DNA of 64,000 nucleotides, from NCBI RefSeq assembly GCF_004346865.1, contig NZ_SMGR01000002.1, positions 372,001 through 436,000 on the forward strand, read 5' to 3'. The DNA comes from Shimia isoporae (GTDB lineage Bacteria; Pseudomonadota; Alphaproteobacteria; Rhodobacterales; Rhodobacteraceae). The notes under the pieces were generated by a model. That model saw only the letters and a list, made by a program, of their open reading frames with translations, was not told where the DNA came from and did no database searches. This document shows positions 46,004 through 53,951 of this stretch, piece by piece. How positions within the stretch are numbered: the first letter of the stretch is position 1; each line of letters opens with the position of its first letter. A program made the position numbers and the translations under genes.

Positions 46004-46390
46004 TTACTTACGCAACAAGTCCATCAGGCCCGACTGCATTGCGCGGGTCTGTTCGAACATTTTCAGGTTGGCTTCGTAGCTGCGCTGCGCCTCGCGGGCG
46101 TCAGCGATTTCGATGATCAGATCCACGTTGGACCCGGTGTAGTGACCGGTATCATCCGCAAGAGGGTGACCGGGATCATAGATTTTGACACGTTCCTTCT
46201 GGTCAAGGCGCACCGGACCAACTTCGACTTTGGGGCTGTCACCGGACATGGTGGCCTCAAAGCTGACGGTCTTGCGGCGATAACCGGGCGTGTCGGCGTT
46301 CGCGATGTTTTCGGACGTGTGGCGCAGACGCGAAGCCTGTGCGCGAAGACCACTGGTGGTCACGTCCAGCGCGGAAGAAAAATCACCCAT
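46004..46390 (-). CDS. flgC: Flagellar proximal rod protein FlgC
   Basis: This is a 128-aa rod protein. RHTSENIANADTPGYRRKTV (about 23-42) is the axial-protein motif; DPGHPLADDTGHY and the closing DAREAQRSYEANLKMFEQTR are typical of FlgC. It is preceded by flgB and followed by fliE. Confidence 0.95.
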   Translation of the reverse strand: MGDFSSALDVTTSGLRAQASRLRHTSENIANADTPGYRRKTVSFEATMSGDSPKVEVGPVRLDQKERVKIYDPGHPLADDTGHYTGSNVDLIIEIADAREAQRSYEANLKMFEQTRAMQSGLMDLLRK

Positions 46391-46416
46391 TTCTTGGGTC
46401 CTTTCCAGTGAGATGC

Positions 46417-46800
46417 TTAGCGTCCGAGAGAGGTGCGGATGACGCCAAGCGAATGCTTGTAGACTGCCAGCGCGCGGTCATGCTGGCGTTTGACTTCAAC
46501 GGACTTCAACATCTCTTCTTCCAAAGTGACGCTGTTTCCGTTCGGGGAGACTTCGTATGCAGACTCAAATGCAGAGGCGTCACGCGCCTCAAGCGCGCCG
46601 CCCAGGTGACCCTCCCGGGTCACACGCATGGCCGTGTTGCCGGCTTCGGAGCGGTAGATCTCCTTAAAAGGAGTGATGTCCCGCGCGCGATAGTTCGGCG
46701 TGTCTGCGTTGGCCATGTTCTCGGCCACAACAGCCTGGCGGCTCGCTGCGTGCGAGGCCATGGCGTGTGAGACCTTGAATATTTCAAGCGATTTGAACAA
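46417..46800 (-). CDS. flgB: Flagellar proximal rod protein FlgB
   Basis: This is a 127-aa rod protein. VVAENMANADTPNYRARDIT (about 23-42) is the axial motif, and EMLKSVEVKRQHDRALAVYK near the end is typical. I chose a TTG start at 46800 (LFKSLEIF) with GAGGGAG about 8 nt upstream: this gives the family's usual length. The ATG 29 codons earlier overlaps the divergent fliI start codon and would include the intergenic promoter region. It heads the minus-strand rod operon. Confidence 0.9.
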   Translation of the reverse strand: MFKSLEIFKVSHAMASHAASRQAVVAENMANADTPNYRARDITPFKEIYRSEAGNTAMRVTREGHLGGALEARDASAFESAYEVSPNGNSVTLEEEMLKSVEVKRQHDRALAVYKHSLGVIRTSLGR

Positions 46801-46822
46801 CGGGGTTTCTCCCTCGGATGAC

Positions 46823-46838
46823 TTAAACGCAGGCTTAA
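46823..46838. promoter_or_regulatory. Paired TTAA motif between divergent flgB and fliI
   Basis: TTAA-ACGCAGGC-TTAA has both CtrA half-sites intact but an 8-nt rather than a 7-nt spacer. It lies 49 bp before the fliI ATG and 23 bp before the flgB TTG. It could be a relaxed CtrA site or chance. Confidence 0.3.
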
Positions 46839-46886
46839 CTCTGATTCCTTTAGAAAGTGTTTGCGACGACTGAGTTGGAGAAACCA

Positions 46887-48221
46887 ATGAGCGATCAAGG
46901 CTTGAAATGCCTCGGCGCTGAGCTTGAAAGAGTTCAGAAAATCAAAGACATAGGCCGCATTGCCGCGGTCGAGGGCAACCTTTTACGCGTTAAGGGACTT
47001 GGTGCGATCTCCCGAATCGGGGATTTGCAGGAAGTGCACCTTCACGACGGCAAAACCATCTCTGGTGAGGTGATTCAGCTGCACGGCAGCGAAGTCACCA
47101 TGATGCCGGACATCGCACCGGACGGAGTGGCGATTGGTGACCGTGTTGTACAACGCGATCAGATTGGCATTGCACCATCTGATTCCTGGGTTGGCCGGAT
47201 CATCGACCCGTACGGGCGGCCGCTAGACGGTAAGCCCCTGATGCGCGGTCCGGAAATGCGGAACCTGAAAAACCCGCCGCCTCCGCCTGCCGAACGGCGC
47301 GGGCTGGGCACACGCCTGGAAACCGGCATGGCGATTTTCAACACCCTGCTGCCTCTGGTCAAAGGCCAGCGTATCGGCCTCTTCGCAGGATCGGGCGTGG
47401 GTAAATCGACATTGATGGGGCAATTCGCCAAGCACATGGACGCCGACATCGCCGTGATTGCGCTAGTGGGCGAGCGTGGCCGCGAACTGCGCGAATTTGT
47501 CGAACATGTGCTCGGCCCGGAAGGACTCGCACGGTCGATCGTTGTCGCAGCAACGTCCGACCAGTCGCCATTGGTGCGCCGTCGCTGTGCCATGGCAGCC
47601 ATGAGCGTCGCGGAACATTTCCGCGACAAGGGCAAACACGTTGTCTATATGGCCGACTCGATCACCCGTTTTGCCGAAGCGCACCGCGAGGTCGCGGTCG
47701 CAAGTGGCGAGATGCCGGCACTGCGAGGGTTCCCGCCTTCGACATCGCACATGATTATGTCTTTGTGCGAACGCGCCGGCCCCGGCCGCGGCGGTCAAGG
47801 TGACATCACCGGTATCTTCAGTGTTCTTGTCGCGGGATCCGATATGGAGGAGCCCATCGCGGATATTCTCCGAGGCGTACTTGACGGTCACGTCGTACTT
47901 GACCGGAAAATTGCCGAACGCGGGCGTTTCCCAGCGGTCGATTTGCTGCGGTCCGTTTCCCGCAGTTTGCCCGCGGCCGCCTCCGCACAGGAAAATGCCT
48001 CGATCACCGAAGTCCGGCGGTTGCTTGGCGCCTATGAACAATCCGCAACAATGATCCGTGCCGGTCTGTACAACGAAGGCACTGATCCGATTCTGGATGT
48101 GGCCATCAAGGCTTGGCCGGAAATAGACAATTTTATGAGCGGCATGGACAGCCCGTCCATTCAGGATGCTTTCAACCGTTTGATGCTTCTGTTGCGACGT
48201 TCGGGCGCCAAGGTGAACTAA
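46887..48221 (+). CDS. fliI: Flagellum-specific export ATPase FliI
   Basis: This is a 444-aa F1-like ATPase that unfolds and loads export substrates. Walker A GSGVGKST is at 168-175, and Walker B/arginine region HVVYMADSITRFAEAHREV lies near 255. RGFPPSTSHMIMSLCERAGP fits the T3SS ATPase family. The ATG at 46887 has GGAG 6 nt upstream; the longer frame adds 10 residues without a ribosome site. It is a single-gene block divergent from flgB and ends at a strong terminator. Confidence 0.96.
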   Translation: MSDQGLKCLGAELERVQKIKDIGRIAAVEGNLLRVKGLGAISRIGDLQEVHLHDGKTISGEVIQLHGSEVTMMPDIAPDGVAIGDRVVQRDQIGIAPSDSWVGRIIDPYGRPLDGKPLMRGPEMRNLKNPPPPPAERRGLGTRLETGMAIFNTLLPLVKGQRIGLFAGSGVGKSTLMGQFAKHMDADIAVIALVGERGRELREFVEHVLGPEGLARSIVVAATSDQSPLVRRRCAMAAMSVAEHFRDKGKHVVYMADSITRFAEAHREVAVASGEMPALRGFPPSTSHMIMSLCERAGPGRGGQGDITGIFSVLVAGSDMEEPIADILRGVLDGHVVLDRKIAERGRFPAVDLLRSVSRSLPAAASAQENASITEVRRLLGAYEQSATMIRAGLYNEGTDPILDVAIKAWPEIDNFMSGMDSPSIQDAFNRLMLLLRRSGAKVN

Positions 48222-48224
48222 CAA

Positions 48225-48254
48225 AAAACGCGCCCGAAAGGGCGCGTTTTTTTT
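48225..48254. terminator. Bidirectional rho-independent terminator after fliI
   Basis: AAAACGCGCCC-GAAA-GGGCGCGTTTT forms an 11-bp stem (48225-48235, 48240-48250), with T residues continuing to 48254. Six T residues on the other strand allow use by the convergent DUF1217 operon. Confidence 0.93.
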
Positions 48255-48278
48255 GGGTCGTCGAAAGGTTCGGACAGA

Positions 48279-49064
48279 TCAGAACTGCAACAATTGCAAG
48301 GCGATCTGACCGGAGCTTTGTACCTGGAAGGTGTCGATCTGGGCCATCAGCAGATATCGCTGGTTGAGCTTTTCGATCGCGGCCGGATCGGAAAACTGGG
48401 CGATCTCGCTGTCACCCATGAAACTTTCGGTACGTTTGCGCAGTTCATCAACCTGACGGTCGATGTCCAGCGAACCAAAGGAGTCGGGCAGTCCAAGGGC
48501 GGTCTCGAAAACAGATCGCAGCGGCTCGGAGCCGAGGATCGAATACCACATGGTGTTTTCGCTGACGTCGTCATTGGCGATCTTCGCCAGCTCGCGCTCG
48601 GCGTTCAACGCCAGACGGAGGCTTTGATCCATGTTGCCAACCGCCGCCTCGAACTGTCGTTCGTTAAAGGCATCGATGATCTGGTTGGCGAATTCCGGAT
48701 CCTTTGTATTCGGCACCTCAAGGTCACCAAAGCCAAAGGCTTCCGTGATCTCGACGTAGCGATTATCGGCCATCCGGTTGGCCAGCGCGTCGTCCGCTTC
48801 GACACCCTGTTCAAGGATGTTCTGGACGAAGAACTTGTTGTGGATGTCGTCATCCAGGCTAAAGGCGCCCAGCGCAACTTTCATCAACCGGTAGTCGCTG
48901 ACGAGATCTTCGGCAGTTTCGACATTCCCGATGTTCTCGGCGAAGTACTCGACGTCGCTGACAATTTCAGGGGATTTTTCGAACGCAGCGGTCTGCGTGT
49001 CCATTGTCTGTTTGAGCAATGTCCACGCTGTGAGACCAGTGCCAACGACCATCGGCTGATACAT
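48279..49064 (-). CDS. DUF1217 domain-containing flagellar-cluster protein
   Basis: This is a 261-aa protein of the DUF1217 family, which occurs in alphaproteobacterial flagellar clusters but has no agreed function. It is mostly helical and acidic, with MKVALGAFSLDDDIHNKFFV (about 61-80), VEITEAFGF and a closing DTFQVQSSGQIALQLLQF. No signal peptide or TM is evident. It starts where flbT ends (1-nt overlap), making an operon flaF-flbT-DUF1217. A link to flagellin export or assembly is inferred. Confidence 0.85.
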   Translation of the reverse strand: MYQPMVVGTGLTAWTLLKQTMDTQTAAFEKSPEIVSDVEYFAENIGNVETAEDLVSDYRLMKVALGAFSLDDDIHNKFFVQNILEQGVEADDALANRMADNRYVEITEAFGFGDLEVPNTKDPEFANQIIDAFNERQFEAAVGNMDQSLRLALNAERELAKIANDDVSENTMWYSILGSEPLRSVFETALGLPDSFGSLDIDRQVDELRKRTESFMGDSEIAQFSDPAAIEKLNQRYLLMAQIDTFQVQSSGQIALQLLQF

Positions 49065-49465
49065 TACTTGGCAACCGCCAGAAGGCGCTCCTCTCTGGGC
49101 AGAAGAACCCGCAAGGCTTTCAGACCTTGGTAGTGGCGTCCGGCGATAACGCTTTCAGTCGCCAGTGCCAGCTGTTTGCGGCTGTCGGGGTCCGTGAACA
49201 CTTGGCTCAGATCCTCGATGTGGCGCAGCAGCATACGCTCGACTTCTTCCGGTTCGGAATCGCCCGACAGCACCAGCTGCAGGGCATAACAGGCGCGACG
49301 CACGGGCGTATTTGCCTGTTCGGGGTGAATGGCATCACGCAGGCGCAAAATGTGCGCGTTCGGCGTCATGATGGACAGCCGGCTGCGGCGGTCACCGTTC
49401 TCGATAACGGCACCATTTACGAGAACCCGCTCTTTGGGGCTCAGTTTCAGTACAAGACCACTCAT
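49064..49465 (-). CDS. flbT: Flagellin mRNA regulator FlbT
   Basis: This is a 133-aa alphaproteobacterial post-transcriptional regulator that, in Caulobacter, binds the flagellin mRNA leader and promotes its decay when assembly is stalled. LKLSPKERVLVNGAVIENGD and LRLRDAIHPEQANTPVRRAC are family signatures. It overlaps flaF by 1 nt. The target would be the flagellin gene just upstream. Confidence 0.94.
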   Translation of the reverse strand: MSGLVLKLSPKERVLVNGAVIENGDRRSRLSIMTPNAHILRLRDAIHPEQANTPVRRACYALQLVLSGDSEPEEVERMLLRHIEDLSQVFTDPDSRKQLALATESVIAGRHYQGLKALRVLLPREERLLAVAK

Positions 49466-49839
49466 TACTTGGATGCTCCGCCTCTCAGACCGCGCATTAC
49501 GGCGGTGTTAATTTCAACCAAGGGGGCGACGTTCGCCTTACCGGAAAGCACCTTGGAAGTGTGCTGGCGGGTGAACTCGGACAGATAAATCAGCCGGTCC
49601 TTCAGATCCTTTGGCATGGGGTTGTTTTCGTTCGCCAGGTCAACGTTGAAAGTGGACCATAGCCGGCGGTTGTCGTGCAAAGCATTGGCGAGTTCGCCAA
49701 ATGCAGATTTGCCGAGTTTGCTGGTGGCGATCATGCGTCGGGTCATCTGGCCCAACAGCTCATATTCGGTTTCTTTGAATGACCGCGTTGTCGTTTGAGC
49801 AGCGCGATAGGCATTCTTTGCGTCAATGGCAGCGTTCAC
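49465..49839 (-). CDS. flaF: Flagellar biosynthesis regulator FlaF
   Basis: This is a 124-aa protein that, in Caulobacter, promotes flagellin synthesis or secretion in opposition to FlbT. NAYRAAQTTTRSFKETEYEL at the N-terminus and NLANENNPMPKDLKDRLIYL in the middle (as DLANENNPMP) are typical. The start is GTG at 49839, with AGGG about 8 nt upstream. It lies 85 nt downstream of flagellin behind a hairpin, so it is probably expressed less than flagellin. Confidence 0.92.
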   Translation of the reverse strand: MNAAIDAKNAYRAAQTTTRSFKETEYELLGQMTRRMIATSKLGKSAFGELANALHDNRRLWSTFNVDLANENNPMPKDLKDRLIYLSEFTRQHTSKVLSGKANVAPLVEINTAVMRGLRGGASK

Positions 49840-49875
49840 GTCGTAGCCCTACCTTCTGGTTTCGATGACGGAATT

Positions 49876-49914
49876 AAAAAAGGGGGTGGCTGGGGCACTT
49901 TTTGTGCCCCAGCC
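49876..49914 (-). terminator. Hairpin after flagellin gene
   Basis: On the minus strand GGCTGGGGCAC-AAAAA-GTGCCCCAGCC forms a perfect 11-bp stem (49888-49914). TTTTTT follows after a 6-nt ACCCCC spacer. It begins 10 nt after the flagellin stop and separates it from flaF. Termination or 3'-end stabilisation of flagellin mRNA are both possible. Confidence 0.75.
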
Positions 49915-49923
49915 GTCAAGCGC

Positions 49924-50766
49924 TTAGCGGAAGAGCGACAGCAACTGCTGAGGTGCCTGGTTGGCAATCGACAGTGCCTGTGCGCCGAGCTGCTGCTGAA
50001 CCTGAAGCGCCTGCAATTTAGCAGAAGCTTCTTCCATATCGGCATCAACAAGTGCACCAATACCGGAAGACATCGAGTCAGCAAGTTTGCTCACGAACTC
50101 ACCCTGGTCGCTCAGACGGGACTGAGACGAACCGAGAGCAGCTGCGCCGTTAACGGCAGTCTGCAGGAGAGCTTCGATGTCGGTGATCGCGGTCTGTGCA
50201 GTTGCAGAGTCCGTGATGCCGGTACGAGTACCGCCAACGATGTCGTTTTCAAAGTCAACACCGTCAACAGTGATGGTCGAAACGGTCGGTGCGTTGGAGC
50301 CGACGCGGTCGATCGAAGAGATTACGGAGATACCGGTACCACCGTTACCGTCCGTATCGGTTGCCAGCAGGTTCACGCCGTTGAACTGGGCGCCACCTAC
50401 GATAGAAGCAATCTGCTCCTCTTTGGCTGCGATGTCTGCTTCGATTTTTGCGTGGTCAACGTTGTCACCGGACGCCTGGATCGCCAGATCCTTCATTTCG
50501 GTCAGAAGGGAAACAACCTGCTCGGAAGCGTCGGATGCAACAGCAACAGTTGCTTCACCGAGAGACAGCTGGTCGCCGATCTGTTTGAACGAAGATTGGT
50601 CGGATTCCATGACCTTGGACACGGCCCAGATGGCGGCGTTGTCGCTTGCTTTGTTCACGTCCTTACCGGTCGCGATCTGCGACTGAACACCTTCCAGGTC
50701 GCTGTTGATGGATTTCAGGGTCTGCAGCGCAACCATTGCGCCGTTGTTGGTCAGAATGCTGGACAT
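49924..50766 (-). CDS. Flagellin
   Basis: This is a 280-aa filament subunit exported by the flagellar type III system. The N-terminus MSSILTNNGAMVALQTLKSI and the C-terminal helix LQALQVQQQLGAQALSIANQ plus LLSLFR form D0/D1. The middle is short and Thr/Val-rich, giving a small flagellin typical of roseobacters. I chose the ATG at 50766 (AGGAATAATGCC before it); the longer frame adds 46 basic, unconserved residues. It is the only flagellin in the window. Confidence 0.95.
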   Translation of the reverse strand: MSSILTNNGAMVALQTLKSINSDLEGVQSQIATGKDVNKASDNAAIWAVSKVMESDQSSFKQIGDQLSLGEATVAVASDASEQVVSLLTEMKDLAIQASGDNVDHAKIEADIAAKEEQIASIVGGAQFNGVNLLATDTDGNGGTGISVISSIDRVGSNAPTVSTITVDGVDFENDIVGGTRTGITDSATAQTAITDIEALLQTAVNGAAALGSSQSRLSDQGEFVSKLADSMSSGIGALVDADMEEASAKLQALQVQQQLGAQALSIANQAPQQLLSLFR

Positions 50767-50920
50767 GGCATTATTCCTTGTGTTGACGATTTTTCGTCGT
50801 GTCATGTTTTGCGCCCCAAAACGGAAGCGCTCTCTCATCGTCGTTCTGACTGTTACCGACCGGTCTTCCTGGTTCGGTGCCACCCGTCTTGGGCGCAGGG
50901 GCACCTTTGCCCCCTAAATG

Positions 50921-50935
50921 CTAATGGAGTGCTAA
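50921..50935 (-). promoter_or_regulatory. TTAG-N7-TTAG element upstream of flagellin
   Basis: On the minus strand TTAG-CACTCCA-TTAG matches 6 of 8 fixed CtrA bases. It lies about 155 bp before the flagellin ATG, inside the 208-bp gap after the flgN-like gene. The same gap has a small GGGGCA-CCTT-TGCCCC hairpin (50898-50913) with no T-run. The gap suggests a separate flagellin promoter. Confidence 0.3.
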
Positions 50936-50974
50936 ACGCGTCAGGTGAGATAAGACGCATTTGACTCAATTCCC

Positions 50975-51334
50975 TCAGGAGCGTTTCTCGAAAGTGCTGC
51001 CCGAAGTCATAGGAACAGCGTAGCGCTGGCCCTGGTTTGTGTAGGTCTCAAGAGTGTTCTTTACGCGCGCGAGATCCTTCATACGGTCCATTACGGTGCG
51101 GATACCGTTCATTGCCGCTTCCAGCAGTGGCTGGTTGTCTTCGGATTTGTTGCGCAATGCCAAAAGCTCCTCGTCGGAGGCGCCTTCATGATCCTTGAGT
51201 TGTTCAAAGAGGGTTTCTTTGCGCTCCAGAAGATCAGGTAGACGATGCAATTCACCCGCTTTCAGAATAGCGCGCTCGTCGTCCATCAGGGCGTCGATCT
51301 CAGCGATCAGGTCTTTCTCTTGTTTACGAAACAT
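50975..51334 (-). CDS. FlgN-like flagellar chaperone (candidate)
   Basis: This is a 119-aa helical protein in the position of flgN. It has a long charged helix (KDLIAEIDALMDDERAILKA) and LLERKETLFEQLKDHEGASD, followed by a Leu-rich helix RMKDLARVKNTLETYTNQGQ. FlgN proteins are about 140 aa and chaperone FlgK and FlgL. Its start overlaps the end of the rod-binding gene by 11 nt. The call rests on size, helix pattern and context. Confidence 0.7.
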   Translation of the reverse strand: MFRKQEKDLIAEIDALMDDERAILKAGELHRLPDLLERKETLFEQLKDHEGASDEELLALRNKSEDNQPLLEAAMNGIRTVMDRMKDLARVKNTLETYTNQGQRYAVPMTSGSTFEKRS

Positions 51335-51626
51335 CCTGTCTCTCCTTCAGAGCATTAAAGAACGCTTCCGCAAGGCCAATGCCGCCGGCATCAACCATGG
51401 CACGCGCCTGTTCCATGCGCAGGAAGCTGGAAAACTGATCTTCGCCGGCACCACCGCCGAATGATTCGTTGGTTTTGCCGAGGCCAGCGGACTCGAGCAT
51501 TTCGGCCAGAAAGGTGACCTCAAGCTCCTTGGCAGCCTCTTGCAATTTTTCATCCACAGTCTGTGGCGAAGGCCCTTTGGCGTTCAGGTTCTGGGCCGGA
51601 ACATCAGGGTTGATCGGGGTAAACAT
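51324..51626 (-). CDS. Rod-binding protein (FlgJ N-terminal domain type)
   Basis: This is a 100-aa protein equal to the rod-capping N-terminal domain of FlgJ, without a muramidase domain. AAKELEVTFLAEMLESAGLG (about 31-50), GGAGEDQFSSFLRMEQARAM and GIGLAEAFF follow the family pattern. In alphaproteobacteria a separate transglycosylase supplies the lytic activity; the SLT enzyme at 37058 may do so here (inference). It heads a minus-strand block divergent from fliK. Confidence 0.85.
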   Translation of the reverse strand: MFTPINPDVPAQNLNAKGPSPQTVDEKLQEAAKELEVTFLAEMLESAGLGKTNESFGGGAGEDQFSSFLRMEQARAMVDAGGIGLAEAFFNALKERQDVS

Positions 51627-51741
51627 TCAAACTCTCATCAGATTGGGAGTGGTTTTTCACCTTCTGCCTCAGCACCGGTAAAGAAAGTGGTAAGGAAGTT
51701 CAGACTAGGTGGGCTCAGGCGGAAGAATTCCCGGAGCACCC

Positions 51742-53193
51742 ATGTTGAAACTGCCCTTTATGACGACCAGCGCGCCCGCATCGGACGCAACCAAGGCCAA
51801 ATCGACTCAGAATTCCCAGTCGTCCGAACGTAAGGACAAAGGCTCGGACTTTTCTGATGTCTACGACCAATCCAAGCGAGACGACGGATCGCAACCTGTT
51901 GAACCTGTTCAGAAAAGAGACGACCAGGCGCAACCGGCGAAGACCGATTCGACCGAAAAAACGCAGCCGGCAAATCCGGCGGATGGTGAGGCTGAAACCA
52001 AGGTTGCGTCCAAGAATAAAGACGAACTTGGCAGTGTTCTGAGCGAGAAAATCGCTGCAAAAACCGACGAAAAAGCGGCCGGACCAATGGCAAAAACGCC
52101 GGCTGAAGAGGCTTCCGCCTTTGCCAAAACGATTCGTTCTCTGGAAAAAACCGGGGCTCAGCCCGAGGGCCCGACCAAAATTGAACAAACTCCCGGAGCC
52201 GTCGACATAAAATCGCGCACCGCCAACACTGATGGCGCCAAGGCCGCGAAAATGAACTCGTCCACCGTGTCCGGTCTGGCTGTTGAAACCGCAGACGAGC
52301 TTGATCCGATGCGTGTTCAGGTACGCGCAACCGGCAGCGCAGGCAGCGCCGCCGTGCAGGCGAACCTGCAAGCCAACGCGCAGGCGACTCCGCAAGCCGG
52401 TGCGGCGCAGGCGGCTCAAGCACTGGCTGATGCCCAGTCGGCCAAGCAGGCACAGACTGGCGAAGTCGATGCGAAGTCGAACCCGAAGGTCAAGACGGCA
52501 CCAACGGAAGAAGCGACGGCGGTGCAGCCACGTGAGCAAACTTCCGCGGCGACTGCCACCACCTTGTCCTGGCGTCCACAGTCCACGGAACAGGCCCAAC
52601 AGCAGACTCAGGCGAACGCCGGTGCGACCGGTTTGTCTGTGGGATCTGAGGGCGATTCGACCCAATCACTGGACGGTTTGATCGGCGCGCGTGAAGACAG
52701 CGTTGCCCGCCAGACCAATGCAGGCACCGATATTCAGCAGCAAACCCGTTTCAGCCAGACCAACCACAACCCGGCACAGGTTGTGAAACAGGTGGCTGAT
52801 GCCGTGAAAGCCTCTGACAAGGGCATCATTGAGCTGACCATGGACCCGCCGGAACTCGGCCGCCTTCGCGTGGCAATGACCGAGGCCGCAGGCGTCATGA
52901 ACGTCACCATCACCACAGAACAATCCACCACGTCCGAATTGATGCGCAAACACATCGAACTGTTGCGCAAGGACTTCATGGAAATGGGCTACGAAGACGT
53001 AACCTTCTCTTTTGAGCAGGGCGACTTCAACGGGCAGCAAAGCTCTGAACAGCCCCAATGGGCCGGAGAATCCGGCAGCGCAGGCGCAGCACATGACGCT
53101 GATTCGGCAAATGCCGACCTTGCAACCAGCACCCCACAGACACCCCAACCCACGCCCACGGACGGTTCCGGCGGGCTGGATATCAGACTCTAG
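51742..53193 (+). CDS. fliK: Flagellar hook-length control protein FliK
   Basis: This is a 483-aa secreted ruler that tells FlhB to switch substrates. The first 340 residues are low-complexity (Ala, Gln, Lys, Thr, Pro), as expected for the ruler. The C-terminal Flg_hook domain is at about 365-450: IIELTMDPPELGRLRVAMTE, then MRKHIELLRKDFMEMGYEDV. I chose the ATG at 51742 with GGAG 6 nt upstream. flgD follows 9 nt after its stop. Confidence 0.9.
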   Translation: MLKLPFMTTSAPASDATKAKSTQNSQSSERKDKGSDFSDVYDQSKRDDGSQPVEPVQKRDDQAQPAKTDSTEKTQPANPADGEAETKVASKNKDELGSVLSEKIAAKTDEKAAGPMAKTPAEEASAFAKTIRSLEKTGAQPEGPTKIEQTPGAVDIKSRTANTDGAKAAKMNSSTVSGLAVETADELDPMRVQVRATGSAGSAAVQANLQANAQATPQAGAAQAAQALADAQSAKQAQTGEVDAKSNPKVKTAPTEEATAVQPREQTSAATATTLSWRPQSTEQAQQQTQANAGATGLSVGSEGDSTQSLDGLIGAREDSVARQTNAGTDIQQQTRFSQTNHNPAQVVKQVADAVKASDKGIIELTMDPPELGRLRVAMTEAAGVMNVTITTEQSTTSELMRKHIELLRKDFMEMGYEDVTFSFEQGDFNGQQSSEQPQWAGESGSAGAAHDADSANADLATSTPQTPQPTPTDGSGGLDIRL

Positions 53194-53202
53194 GAATTCC
53201 AC

Positions 53203-53898
53203 ATGGATTTCATGACCACCCAATCGACGAGCCCGTCGGTACAGTCCAACTCGATGGGCGCGAACACATCTTCGTCCCAGACCAGTCCGGCGATTAACTC
53301 GGATTTTGAGACCTTTCTCAAAATGCTGACCACACAAATGCAGAACCAGGACCCGCTCGAGCCGACCGATTCGACAGAATTCACTGCACAACTTGCGCAA
53401 TTCTCCGCTGTGGAACAGCAGGTTCTGACCAACGAAACCCTCGCCACGGTAAGCGCACAGCTTGCATCGCTAAGCTCTACCAGCATGGCGGGCTGGATTG
53501 GTATGGAGGCTCGCGTGGCGGGTCTGGCGCACTTTGACGGTGCAACTCCTGTCGAGCTTTATCCGATGGCCAACGAGGCTGCAGATGACGCCTACCTGAT
53601 CGTCAAAGACGAAAACGGTGATGAAGTCGATCGGGTGAAGATCGATCCGTCGGCAGAAACCGTAACTTGGGATGGTCTTGACGAGAACGGCCAGCCATTC
53701 CCCGAGGGCAACTACGTGTTCCAGACGCAGAGTATGGCTGAAGGCAAAGAGCTCGACACTGTACTTGCCGAAACCTACACCCGCATCAACGAAGCTCAGG
53801 CAAGCACCGGCGGAATGGTCCTTATCGGTGAAGGCGGAGCCAAATACCTTTCCGTTGATATTGTCGGTCTGCGTGAACCGGCCAAGGTCGAGTCTTGA
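53203..53898 (+). CDS. flgD: Flagellar hook capping protein FlgD
   Basis: This is a 231-aa scaffold for hook growth. The N-terminal region SDFETFLKMLTTQMQNQDPL (about 33-52) followed by TDSTEFTAQLAQFSAVEQQV is the FlgD signature. A Tudor-like/Fn3-like C-terminal part contains VTWDGLDENGQPFPEGNYVF (about 150-169). AGGA stands 8 nt before the ATG at 53203; a second Met lies 3 codons on. It is the last gene of the flagellar cluster. Confidence 0.94.
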   Translation: MDFMTTQSTSPSVQSNSMGANTSSSQTSPAINSDFETFLKMLTTQMQNQDPLEPTDSTEFTAQLAQFSAVEQQVLTNETLATVSAQLASLSSTSMAGWIGMEARVAGLAHFDGATPVELYPMANEAADDAYLIVKDENGDEVDRVKIDPSAETVTWDGLDENGQPFPEGNYVFQTQSMAEGKELDTVLAETYTRINEAQASTGGMVLIGEGGAKYLSVDIVGLREPAKVES

Positions 53899-53923
53899 TA
53901 AGACTGGCCCGCTAAACTAGCTT

Positions 53924-53951
53924 CGCGGCGCTTTCATCAAGGAGCGCCGCG
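53924..53951 (+). promoter_or_regulatory. Hairpin that carries the Shine-Dalgarno sequence of the next gene
   Basis: CGCGGCGCT/AGCGCCGCG forms a perfect 9-bp stem (53924-53932, 53943-53951) with a 10-nt loop. AAGGAG (53939-53944) lies across the loop and right arm, and a CTG that begins the phosphotransferase frame follows at 53952. It could be a weak flgD terminator (no T-run) or could hide the ribosome site. Confidence 0.55.

Noticed and set aside
46801..46887. N-terminal extension of FlgB from the ATG at 46887
   Set aside because: It would overlap the fliI start and the intergenic TTAA motifs; the TTG at 46800 has a good ribosome site and gives the normal FlgB length.
50791..50890. Possible sigma-54 promoter (TGGCAC) on the minus strand upstream of flagellin
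   Set aside because: A TGGCAC is present, but no matching -12 GC element follows at the required spacing.
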